Positions 17,827 through 25,140 of a stretch of 64,000 nucleotides of DNA are shown here, one piece after another (within the stretch, counting starts at the first letter, position 1; every line of letters begins with the position of its first letter). Below the pieces are notes generated by a model, which was not told the DNA's origin, made no database searches, and saw nothing but the letters and a program-made list of their open reading frames with translations. This stretch comes from Sphaerospermopsis torques-reginae ITEP-024. GTDB lineage: Bacteria; Cyanobacteriota; Cyanobacteriia; Cyanobacteriales; Nostocaceae. The stretch lies in assembly GCF_019598945.1 (NCBI RefSeq), contig NZ_CP080598.1, forward strand, positions 2,666,001 through 2,730,000. Direction: 5' to 3'. Position numbers and translations under genes: made by a program.

Positions 17827-19230
17827 ATGACCACCACCTTAGTAAATCCCTATTTAGATGGGAATTTTGCCCCAGTTAGTCAAGAAATTACCGCAGACAC
17901 CCTCAAAGTCATTGGTGAACTACCCTCCGACCTTTCCGGGATGTTTGTTCGTAATGGACCAAACCCCCAACATTCACCCATAGGACAATATCACTGGTTT
18001 GATGGTGATGGAATGTTGCACGGTGTAGAAATTACCAATGGTAAAGCTATTTATCGTAACCGTTATGTGCGTACCAGAGGTTGGAACATTGAAAACCAAG
18101 TAGGTAAAGCTGTTTGGAGTGGACTTTTAGAACCACCGCAAATGGACAACCCTTATGGACCAGGGAAAAACACCGCTAATACTGCTTTAGTTTGGCACGC
18201 TGGACAATTTTTAGCACTGTGGGAAGGAGGATCACCCCATAATATCCAACTTCCTGAATTACAAACCATTGGTGAATATACTTACAATAATAAACTAACT
18301 TCCCCTTTTACCGCCCATCCCAAAGTAGATCCAGTTACCGGGGAAATGATGTTCTTTGGTTATTCTTTTGCACCCCCATACTTACAATATGGCGTAGTTT
18401 CCGCACAAGGGGAAATATTGCGTACAGTACCCATTGAACTACCAATAGGGGTAATGATGCACGATTTCGCCATTACTGAAAATTATACCATTTTCATGGA
18501 TTTACCCCTGACATTCAGTGTAGAACGGATGCAGAGGGGAGAACCAATGATGATGTTTGAGAGCGATCGCCCCAGTCGTTTTGGCATTTTACCCCGTCAC
18601 GGAGACAACAGCAATATCCGCTGGTTTGAGGGTCCTTCCTGTTACGTTTTCCACACCCTCAACGCCTATGAAACAGAAGACGAAATCATCCTTATTGCTT
18701 GTCGCATGAGTTCCACCACCGTATTAGAAACCGATATATCAACAAATGATCCCACCGCAAATATACCCCTCTTACATCGTTGGCGTTTTAACCTCAAAAC
18801 AGGTACAGTCACAGAAGAAATGTTAGACGACGTACCCGCAGAATTTCCCCGTCTTAACGAAAACCTGCTAGGGAGAAAAACCCAATACGGTTATGCTGGG
18901 AAAATGGCTAATAGTCCTATGCCTTTATTTGATGGTGTAATTAAGTATAATTTCCCAGATGGCAAAACCCAAACCCATGAATTTGGAGAAGGGCGTTATG
19001 GTGGTGAAGCTGTATTTGCACCACGTTTAAATACAACCACAAATGCAAGCACAGAAGATGATGGTTGGTTGATCACCTTTGTTTATGATGAAAATTCACA
19101 AACTTCTGAATTAGTAGTTATCAATGCTCAAGATATCACCAGTGAACCCGTTGCACGAATAATTATTCCCCAAAGAGTACCCTATGGTTTTCACGGTGCT
19201 TGGATATCCGCAGTACAATTAAATAGATAA
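17827..19230 (+). CDS. Carotenoid oxygenase
   Basis: The 467-residue protein is a member of the RPE65/carotenoid cleavage dioxygenase family, which splits carotenoids or apocarotenoids with a non-heme iron held by four histidines. All four can be read: His164 (FTAHPKVDP), His212 (MMHDFAITE), His276 (VFHTLNAYE) and His456 (YGFHGAW). The EDEIILIACR and MDLPLTF segments are typical. There is no signal peptide, so it should be cytosolic or peripherally membrane-bound. Length is normal. The cleavage site cannot be predicted; cyanobacterial relatives include apocarotenoid-15,15'-oxygenase (retinal-forming) and 9,10-cleaving enzymes. An 'attttagattttagatttt' repeat lies in the divergent promoter region. 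Start ATG 17827 gives the usual PYLDGNFAPV beginning. Confidence 0.93.
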   Translation: MTTTLVNPYLDGNFAPVSQEITADTLKVIGELPSDLSGMFVRNGPNPQHSPIGQYHWFDGDGMLHGVEITNGKAIYRNRYVRTRGWNIENQVGKAVWSGLLEPPQMDNPYGPGKNTANTALVWHAGQFLALWEGGSPHNIQLPELQTIGEYTYNNKLTSPFTAHPKVDPVTGEMMFFGYSFAPPYLQYGVVSAQGEILRTVPIELPIGVMMHDFAITENYTIFMDLPLTFSVERMQRGEPMMMFESDRPSRFGILPRHGDNSNIRWFEGPSCYVFHTLNAYETEDEIILIACRMSSTTVLETDISTNDPTANIPLLHRWRFNLKTGTVTEEMLDDVPAEFPRLNENLLGRKTQYGYAGKMANSPMPLFDGVIKYNFPDGKTQTHEFGEGRYGGEAVFAPRLNTTTNASTEDDGWLITFVYDENSQTSELVVINAQDITSEPVARIIIPQRVPYGFHGAWISAVQLNR

Positions 19231-19321
19231 TTGGGTATGGGGCATGGGGCATTGTAAAATTAAATTAATAGACTCTTGCCTATTCCCTATTCCCCATTAC
19301 CCATTACCCATTCTCAATTTT

Positions 19322-20383
19322 ATGCCTAAAAAAACCAAGTCTGCATCACCAACATCCCCAACAACCACCACACTAGCACTTTCTGACCTGCATATATATT
19401 TAGCATCTCTAGAAAAAGAACATCAATCCTTATTGAAACAGATTAAGAAAAAGCGCACAGAAATCAATAATTTTGTTGAAAAAATGCGTTCTCTAGCTAC
19501 AGAGATATTTCAAAAAGCTAGTCCTTGCATGAAAAAAATGTCAGATTTGGATCAAGAAATTCATGCACTTTTTCAGGAACTTCTGACTACTAGAAAATTT
19601 GGTAAACAAACCCAAAACAAAATAGAATCCCTGTACATGAATTTACAAATGTCAGGAATAATTAGCCCCAAAGCTATTAATGAAAAAGATGAAGATACTG
19701 AACTAGATGAAATGTTTGAAAACCCAGAAACAGACAATCATCAACATCATCAACATCATCAACATCAATATTGGGATTCACAACAGGAAGTAGAATCAAC
19801 CTCTGCTAGTAGAAGCGAAGATTCTCGAAAAATTAGACAGACATTTTTAAAACTAGCAGAAATCTTTCATCCAGACAAAGTACAAGATTCTGAAACACAT
19901 AAATCTCATACAGAAATCATGAAAGAAATTAATAAAGCTTACCAAGAAGGAGATTTAGCCAGACTATTGGAAATTGAAAGACAACATCAGTTAGGAGAAA
20001 CAATTGATAATAATAGCGAAGATGATTTAAATCGCAGATGTAAAAATTTAGAACAGCAAAATGAAATTCTCAAAACTCAATATGATAAATTAAAACAAGA
20101 ACTAAGATTAGCTAAAAATACTCCCGAAGGAGCAATGGTTTCTGATGCTCGTAAAGCGGCTAAATACGGAATTGATTCTATTGGTGTCATGTTAAATCAA
20201 TTAGAATCTCAAATTGAAATTATTGTTGATATTCGTGATTTTATTCAGAAGTTTAGAGATAAGAAAATTACCATCAAAGAATTTCTGGAAGGTCCTCCTA
20301 GTTTGCGTTCCCTCAGAGAAGAAATGATGGAAGAACTATTAGAAGAAATGATGGAAGAATTGGGGGGAAGAATTATTTTTTAA
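19322..20383 (+). CDS. J-domain-containing coiled-coil protein
   Basis: The 353-residue protein has an N-terminal Ser/Thr/Pro-rich stretch, a helical region (about 20-110), a His/Gln-rich run HHQHHQHHQHQ (about 140-150) and a J-domain-like segment around residues 168-215 with RKIRQTFLKLAEIFHPDK, so the Hsp70-stimulating HPD tripeptide is intact (about 184-186). A coiled coil follows (about 235-270), then a Glu-rich tail with EEMMEELLEEMMEEL. The J-domain is not at the N-terminus, so this is a type III co-chaperone-like protein; its client is unknown. I start at ATG 19322 (MPKKTKSASPTSP); a longer frame from 19244 encodes PIPHYPLPI from CCCTATT-type repeat DNA. It lies 91 bases behind the carotenoid oxygenase gene and ends at a hairpin. 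Confidence 0.8.
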   Translation: MPKKTKSASPTSPTTTTLALSDLHIYLASLEKEHQSLLKQIKKKRTEINNFVEKMRSLATEIFQKASPCMKKMSDLDQEIHALFQELLTTRKFGKQTQNKIESLYMNLQMSGIISPKAINEKDEDTELDEMFENPETDNHQHHQHHQHQYWDSQQEVESTSASRSEDSRKIRQTFLKLAEIFHPDKVQDSETHKSHTEIMKEINKAYQEGDLARLLEIERQHQLGETIDNNSEDDLNRRCKNLEQQNEILKTQYDKLKQELRLAKNTPEGAMVSDARKAAKYGIDSIGVMLNQLESQIEIIVDIRDFIQKFRDKKITIKEFLEGPPSLRSLREEMMEELLEEMMEELGGRIIF

Positions 20384-20401
20384 GGAGTAGGGGCAACCCC
20401 C

Positions 20402-20443
20402 TGATCCCCCCTAACCCCCCTTAAAAAGGGGGATCAATTTTTT
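20402..20443 (+). terminator. Hairpin terminator between convergent genes
   Basis: TGATCCCCC (20402-20410) pairs with GGGGGATCA (20428-20436) and is followed directly by ATTTTTTG. It lies between the convergent J-domain and hydrolase genes. The 'gatccccccctaacccccc' core is a common dispersed cyanobacterial repeat that here works as a good intrinsic terminator for the plus strand. Confidence 0.75.
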
Positions 20444-20444
20444 G

Positions 20445-21266
20445 CTAATATTGCTCTAATAAATCAACAAACTCCCTCAACTTCTTACCATACTTTTCTT
20501 GTGCAACTTCTAAAAAATCATTATGATTTGCATTATCAACCCACAAATAAAGTTTCGGTGCAGTAACAGCAGCAAACAATTTTTCACCATGCTCAAAAGG
20601 AACAATATCATCTAATTTACCGTGCATCACTAAAACCGGAACTTGGACTTTTTTGATTTTCTCTAAATTATTAAACTTATCAAAAGGTAAAATGGGAAAA
20701 GGTACAACTACCCGAAAAGCAGAAGTAAAGGTACTTTCAATAATTAAACCCGCTATCGGTTTTCTAGCTGCTAAGTCTACCGCTGAACCTCCTCCTACAG
20801 AACGCCCAAACACAATAATTTGCTCTGGTTTGATTTTTAAATCTTCAGTTAAATAATAATAAGCAGTATCAATATCTTGATAAGCAGCATTTTCTGTAGG
20901 TGTTCCCTGACTCGTACCATAACCCCGATAATCATAAGCAAAGACACTAAAACCCAAATCCCGTATTTTTTTTAAAGTTGCTCTAATATCTCCCAAGTCT
21001 TCCGCATTTCCATGAACATAAAGAATAGTGTACTTAGCACTAGGGTTTGGCAAATAAACTGCCGAAATTTGTTGATTTTCCCTGGTTTTCAGCTTAATAA
21101 TGTCTTTTGTATCCTCATAGCTGGAAGGTTGGGGTAAAAAAATCATGCTATCCGCACGAAAATACACATAGACGGCAAATAAGGTATATATTACAACTAA
21201 AGACCGAATCATCCGCTTCCAAGTAAAATCCCCAATTAATAGTTTTTTGAGCCGTTGTTTATTCAT
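20445..21266 (-). CDS. Membrane-anchored alpha/beta hydrolase
   Basis: The 273-residue protein has an N-terminal membrane anchor (about 20-38), then an alpha/beta hydrolase domain. The oxyanion-side HGNAED motif is at about 85-90, the nucleophile Ser156 in FGRSVGGGSA, the acid in MHGKLDDIVP (about 220), and the catalytic His in NANHNDF (about 248). The layout matches the BEM46/ABHD13-type serine hydrolases, often annotated as 'alpha/beta hydrolase'. The active site would be outside or facing the periplasm if the anchor is N-in. Substrate unknown. It is divergent from rpmB with about 50 bases between starts and convergent with the J-domain gene. ATG start is clear. Confidence 0.87.
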   Translation of the reverse strand: MNKQRLKKLLIGDFTWKRMIRSLVVIYTLFAVYVYFRADSMIFLPQPSSYEDTKDIIKLKTRENQQISAVYLPNPSAKYTILYVHGNAEDLGDIRATLKKIRDLGFSVFAYDYRGYGTSQGTPTENAAYQDIDTAYYYLTEDLKIKPEQIIVFGRSVGGGSAVDLAARKPIAGLIIESTFTSAFRVVVPFPILPFDKFNNLEKIKKVQVPVLVMHGKLDDIVPFEHGEKLFAAVTAPKLYLWVDNANHNDFLEVAQEKYGKKLREFVDLLEQY

Positions 21267-21319
21267 GATCTAAAATAGAAAGGTTGTACTTAAATAGAAT
21301 AGAATTTTGGAGGTTTTTC

Positions 21320-21556
21320 ATGTCCCGTCGTTGTGAACTTACTGGTAAAAAGGCTAATAACGCAATGGCCGTTTCCCACTCTCACCGTCGTACCAAGCGT
21401 TTACAACACGCTAATTTGCAAACTAAGCGCGTTTGGTGGCCTGGTGGTAATCGTTGGGTGAAACTAAAACTCTCTACCAAAGCGATTAAAACCTTAGATA
21501 GCAAAGGTATAGAAGCAATGGCTAAAGAAGCTGGTATCAATTTAAATCACTATTAA
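21320..21556 (+). CDS. rpmB: 50S ribosomal protein L28
   Basis: The 78-residue protein [20 protein letters not shown]... is bacterial L28, with [19 protein letters not shown] and the basic C-terminal part. The start is ATG 21320, seven bases after GGAGG (21309-21313); a longer in-frame extension to 21284 has no family support. Cyanobacterial L28 is 78 residues, so the size fits exactly. It is a single-gene unit, divergent from the hydrolase gene, and a long imperfect hairpin lies 137 bases beyond its stop. Confidence 0.97.
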   Translation: MSRRCELTGKKANNAMAVSHSHRRTKRLQHANLQTKRVWWPGGNRWVKLKLSTKAIKTLDSKGIEAMAKEAGINLNHY

Positions 21557-21620
21557 GTAGTCAGGGTTAAAAATTGTTGTGATGAGAAGGCAGCAGAGAA
21601 GAGGTTTTTAGACAAATTTG

Positions 21621-21661
21621 CTTTTTGTTACATACTTCTGTTTTTTCGCGCCTTTCTACTT
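21621..21661 (-). repeat. 41-bp dispersed repeat, copy 2
   Basis: Reverse-complement copy of 16348-16388 with one mismatch (A for C beside the GGCGCG core). Both copies are intergenic, both are next to A/T-rich DNA, and both are followed by STRR- or hairpin-type repeats. Confidence 0.75.
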
Positions 21662-21693
21662 AATCTTCAGTTTTCAAGGAAGTAGGGAGAGCG

Positions 21694-21741
21694 CCTCCGT
21701 GCCTACCCCTGTTTTTGGGGCAACCACGGAGGGTTTGCCCC
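21694..21741. repeat. Nested hairpin repeat downstream of rpmB
   Basis: CCTCCGTG (21694-21701) pairs with CACGGAGG (21725-21732), with an inner CCCC/GGGG pair (21706-21709, 21717-21720) and an alternative GGGGCAA/TTGCCCC pair (21717-21723, 21735-21741). It resembles the 'ggtagggGCAAccc' dispersed palindromes of cyanobacteria. It could terminate rpmB or encode a structured RNA. The remainder of the 21557-22176 gap holds a CCTCTCC/GGAGAGG hairpin (about 21981-22001), CAATTATCAATTGTCAATT runs (about 22070-22100) and no gene. Confidence 0.6.
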
Positions 21742-22176
21742 TACTTGAATAATTCAGTACAATTACTGAAATTAGTAGCCTGATAATAGGGTATGCTAAG
21801 AATAAATCAACACCTGCGCCTGTGTCTGATGATCACAGTTTCATGTAGCCTGACATCACCAAAGCTGTTTAATCAGTGTGAGAAGTGATTGTATGAAGTG
21901 ATTTATCATTTTTAACAGCTTTATTCAATTAGTATAAAAACTTCAATAATGGACAATTAACAATGAACAATTGACAGTTACCTCTCCGTTGAAGGGAGAG
22001 GATTGAAAAATCGGAATTTTTCTCTTTTTTCCCCTGGAAAGGGGAGGTTTTAAACCTTGAATGAAACAATTATCAATTATCAATTGTCAATTATCAATTG
22101 ATAAAGTTACTTTTCTGCAATCAGGCTCTAATCATATATCTTTTATCGTCAAAAATTAACCATACCCGGAAAAATT

Positions 22177-22818
22177 ATGAATACTAAATCTTTGCATACT
22201 AGATTAAAAATGGCTTTGCTACTCCACTCTAGAGAATCAGGGTTTGCTATGGTAATCGCTGTTTCACTAGGGTTAATTATGATCTTGGTAGGGTTAACCA
22301 TGACTATGCGATCGCAAGGTGATCAGATAACAGCTTCACAGCAAAAAGCCACAGATCAAGCATTAGCCGCAGCAGAACAAGGCGTTGTTTTTTATCAGCA
22401 ATTGATCAATACTAATCGGATGTTGGCAGCACATCCAAATTCGACTTGGACTACAAAACTTTCAGGAATTAGCCCAGGTTGTAGTAATCCTGGTACAGCA
22501 GATCCAGAGACTATAGCCGATGCAAAACGCACAAGTTGGCAAGCAGTAGACTCTACAGATGTCACAAAAGGGCAATTTAGACTTGTTTCTTACGGATATA
22601 CGCCCGATAATAACAATCCTGATCCTAACGATGATCTATCTTATTACCCAGGCAAAGGTACACTCATTGTTGAAGGGCGCATGGCTAATTCAACAAGTAA
22701 CAACGAAGAGACAAAAGCCATTACTAGGTTACAGGTGGTTATACCTGTCAACTGTAATAGCAACCCCTCACTAGGAGCTATCACCAAATGGGAAAAAAAA
22801 ACGGTTAATGAGAATTAA
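22177..22818 (+). CDS. PilX-like minor pilin (no Glu+5)
   Basis: The 213-residue protein has a short basic leader ending ESG, then FAMVIAVSLGLIMILVGLTMTM, a hydrophobic stalk helix at about 24-45 like type IV pilins, followed by QQKATDQALAAAEQGVVFYQQLI, typical of PilX/GspK-type proteins. The residue at +5 is not Glu. Two cysteines around 108 and 193 may form a disulphide. It opens a run of pilin-like genes: its stop is 12 bases before the next start. In type IV pilus systems PilX-like subunits are minor pilins at the fibre tip. No repeat-derived extension is present; ATG 22177 has a weak CCGGA upstream. Confidence 0.75.
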   Translation: MNTKSLHTRLKMALLLHSRESGFAMVIAVSLGLIMILVGLTMTMRSQGDQITASQQKATDQALAAAEQGVVFYQQLINTNRMLAAHPNSTWTTKLSGISPGCSNPGTADPETIADAKRTSWQAVDSTDVTKGQFRLVSYGYTPDNNNPDPNDDLSYYPGKGTLIVEGRMANSTSNNEETKAITRLQVVIPVNCNSNPSLGAITKWEKKTVNEN

Positions 22819-22829
22819 AAGAAATAATT

Positions 22830-23726
22830 ATGAACAAACCAAGATTTCATCCCGACTCAGGCTTTAGCTTACTTGAAGTTCTAGTTGCTATTTTAATAGT
22901 GACTTTCTTTACTACAGTAGCAATGCAAATGGTGATAGTTTCTACAGCTTTTAGAGCTAGAGCTAAGGAGTATGCAACAGCAGCCAATTTGATTCAACAG
23001 GACTTGGAAAATATTAGGAGTATAGCTAATCAATATGAATTTCCTACAATTTCTGCCACTCCCAGTCCCACTCCCAGTCCATCTGATAGTCCAACTGTTT
23101 TTCCAAGTGTTTTAGTTTTATCATCAGACAACGGATTAAAACATAATGACAAAATCCAGTTTCCAGGCTCGCCAAATGTTTATACTATTACAGAACCTAC
23201 CTCAATTCCCACAGATACCCCAACTATTACAATATCACCTGGTATAACTCCACCACCAACACCATCACTAGTATCAACAGTAACTCCAACGCCAGTAGAA
23301 ATTGGTACTAGAGTTGTCAGTAATACATCATGCAGTGCCATACCTCCAAGTCCAGGTTCAACTACTCCAGATCCAGATACAGGACTGGGTAAAAAATTGA
23401 AGGATAAAATAGCAACTAATGTAACTACAATACCTTCTGAACTTGCTGATAATTTCACTGAGGAGCAGGCTAAAAGTTTCACTGATTATCAAGCTGTAAA
23501 TGATTACAGTCCTTATACGATTACTAACACAGGTTTGGAATTGTGGATGATCCGACAAGATATAGTACCTGAAGAACTTGCTCGGAGTCCCTACGACGTT
23601 TTGCAAGTCAAGTATGTAGTTGTCAGAAGTAAAGATCAAGATAAAGACGGGAAACTAGATATTGAAATCCTAGCTGAATTGTCTACTGAGGTAATACCCA
23701 ATGCGTCATTCCAATGTATCAGATAA
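22830..23726 (+). CDS. Prepilin-like protein (PilV/GspI type) with Pro/Ser/Thr-rich insert
   Basis: The 298-residue protein begins MNKPRFHPDSGFSLLEVLVA, with the prepilin peptidase site G-FSLLE and Glu+5, and a stalk helix to about 32. The ATAANLIQQDLENI segment after the helix is typical of PilV/GspI-like minor pilins. Residues about 72-160 include a low-complexity region rich in TPSP, TDTP and TPPPTPS, an unusual insertion that may be a flexible spacer or O-glycosylated stretch. The C-terminal part has a cysteine at the end (SFQC). It overlaps the next gene by 26 bases, which indicates translational coupling. Confidence 0.8.
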   Translation: MNKPRFHPDSGFSLLEVLVAILIVTFFTTVAMQMVIVSTAFRARAKEYATAANLIQQDLENIRSIANQYEFPTISATPSPTPSPSDSPTVFPSVLVLSSDNGLKHNDKIQFPGSPNVYTITEPTSIPTDTPTITISPGITPPPTPSLVSTVTPTPVEIGTRVVSNTSCSAIPPSPGSTTPDPDTGLGKKLKDKIATNVTTIPSELADNFTEEQAKSFTDYQAVNDYSPYTITNTGLELWMIRQDIVPEELARSPYDVLQVKYVVVRSKDQDKDGKLDIEILAELSTEVIPNASFQCIR

Positions 23727-24213
23727 TCAGGGCTTTACAATCCTAGAAGCACTAATAGTAGTAGTGTTTGCTGGTATTCTTGCAGCTATGGCTGGACCGA
23801 GCTATTTTGCATGGTCACAAAGAAGGGCTGTAGATGATGCTATTATTAGCATTGAGGGAGCAATTAAAGAAGCGCAAAGACAAGCTATGGCTATGTCACG
23901 ATATTGTAATGTGACATTGGATACATCTTCCCCGAACGTTAGAACCACTAGCCCACCAAAAATAAAATGTCTTCTGACAGGCGATCGCACATTAAGCGAT
24001 GTAACTTTAGCAGCATCAGCGACATCTCTTAATTTTGACCATCTAGGAAATACTACCAGTGAAATAACAGTTGTGGTTGCTCCGTCTGCCAATTATTCCA
24101 GTAATAACTTCCGCAAATGTTTAGTTTTATCCCAACCTCTCGGCTTAATTAGAAGAGGTAATTACACTGGTGCTAGTGGTACAACGACTTCTAGTAGTTG
24201 CGTTCCAGAATAA
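23701..24213 (+). CDS. FimT/GspH-like prepilin
   Basis: The 170-residue protein starts MRHSNVSDNQGFTILEALIVV: a short leader, cleavage site G-FTILE with Glu+5, stalk helix to about 33, then AVDDAIISIEGAIKEAQRQAMAMS, the pattern of FimT/GspH minor pseudopilins. The C-terminal domain has three Cys (CNVTL, IKCLLTG, RKCLVLS) plus one near the end, possibly disulphides. FimT-like subunits prime pilus assembly and in some bacteria bind DNA. Its start lies inside the preceding gene's 3' end (26-base overlap). Confidence 0.85.
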   Translation: MRHSNVSDNQGFTILEALIVVVFAGILAAMAGPSYFAWSQRRAVDDAIISIEGAIKEAQRQAMAMSRYCNVTLDTSSPNVRTTSPPKIKCLLTGDRTLSDVTLAASATSLNFDHLGNTTSEITVVVAPSANYSSNNFRKCLVLSQPLGLIRRGNYTGASGTTTSSSCVPE

Positions 24214-24281
24214 CCTGTTCTATCAACATCAGTAGCATCAATATTCATTGCTTAATTTATTGCTTATATAGGTGTCGAAAA

Positions 24282-24953
24282 ATGAAAAATTACCTAAAAT
24301 TCATCAAATCTAATCATGCTGCTGATAAAGGATTTACTTTGATAGAAATCTTGGTAGCAGCAGCCATAATGTCAATTGTTGTGACTCTAGCCGGCACTGC
24401 ATTTGTAGCCCTACTCCAACAAAATCAAAAAGCAAAAGCTGAAAGCGATAGACGTACTAATTTAAATCGTGCCTTAGATTATATTGCTAATGACATTAGA
24501 ATGGCAAAAACAATAGAGTCTACTACTGGGTTAACTTTACCTTCTGGTGCAACAGGTGTTCTCAAGTTGACCATCCCTAACCCAGATCCCGCAGTGTCAA
24601 CCCCTTATCATGTAATTTATTATATATCTAATAGTTTGACGGGATGGGAATCGCCAAGATCAATTATGCGTTTTCAAGCCAGTAATGATACCACCACCAC
24701 AGTACCAGATCCTACTACTGACAACTTATTAGTTGATGGTATTGAAGCACCATCATCTTTTAGCTGTCCAAGTGGTACTCAAAGCGGTGGTAACGGTTTT
24801 TATGCTTGTATATCTTCAACAGCGCCTTCAGCTAATAAAAGCGCAGAAGTTTTTTTGTATGGCAAGATCAAGAGCAATAACATATCTAGCGATACCACAC
24901 CACCTTATCTAGCGAGAACTAGAGTATATACCAGAGCCAATGAATTAAATTAA
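24282..24953 (+). CDS. PilW/GspJ-like prepilin
   Basis: I place the start at ATG 24282 (MKNYLKFIKSNHAADKGFTLIE), giving 223 residues with a normal leader; the upstream frame from 24198 would add 28 residues that read through the intergenic DNA after the previous gene. Cleavage at G-FTLIE with Glu+5, stalk helix to about 42, then NRALDYIANDIRMAKTIE, the signature of PilW/GspJ-type subunits. Two Cys near 165-185 (FSCPSG, FYACIS) bracket a short loop. It completes a four-gene minor pilin set (X-, V-, FimT- and W-like) ahead of hpsA, with a 187-base gap to hpsA that holds no terminator I can recognise. Confidence 0.82.
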   Translation: MKNYLKFIKSNHAADKGFTLIEILVAAAIMSIVVTLAGTAFVALLQQNQKAKAESDRRTNLNRALDYIANDIRMAKTIESTTGLTLPSGATGVLKLTIPNPDPAVSTPYHVIYYISNSLTGWESPRSIMRFQASNDTTTTVPDPTTDNLLVDGIEAPSSFSCPSGTQSGGNGFYACISSTAPSANKSAEVFLYGKIKSNNISSDTTPPYLARTRVYTRANELN

Positions 24954-25140
24954 ATCAACATTTGTTTAAGTAACCATTATCTAACAAAAAAACCGTATAA
25001 ATACGGTATATAAAATCCTGCCAAACATATAACAATAACAACTATAAACCCATGTAAAGACATTGATGTAATGTCTCTACAGAGGTCAATAAAACATTAT
25101 CTACACCTATCCAATACCTGACAGGGTAGCATCTCCATTT

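Noticed and set aside
23180..24092. Long minus-strand frames opposite the pilin-like genes
   Set aside because: Shadow frames of clear prepilin genes on the plus strand.
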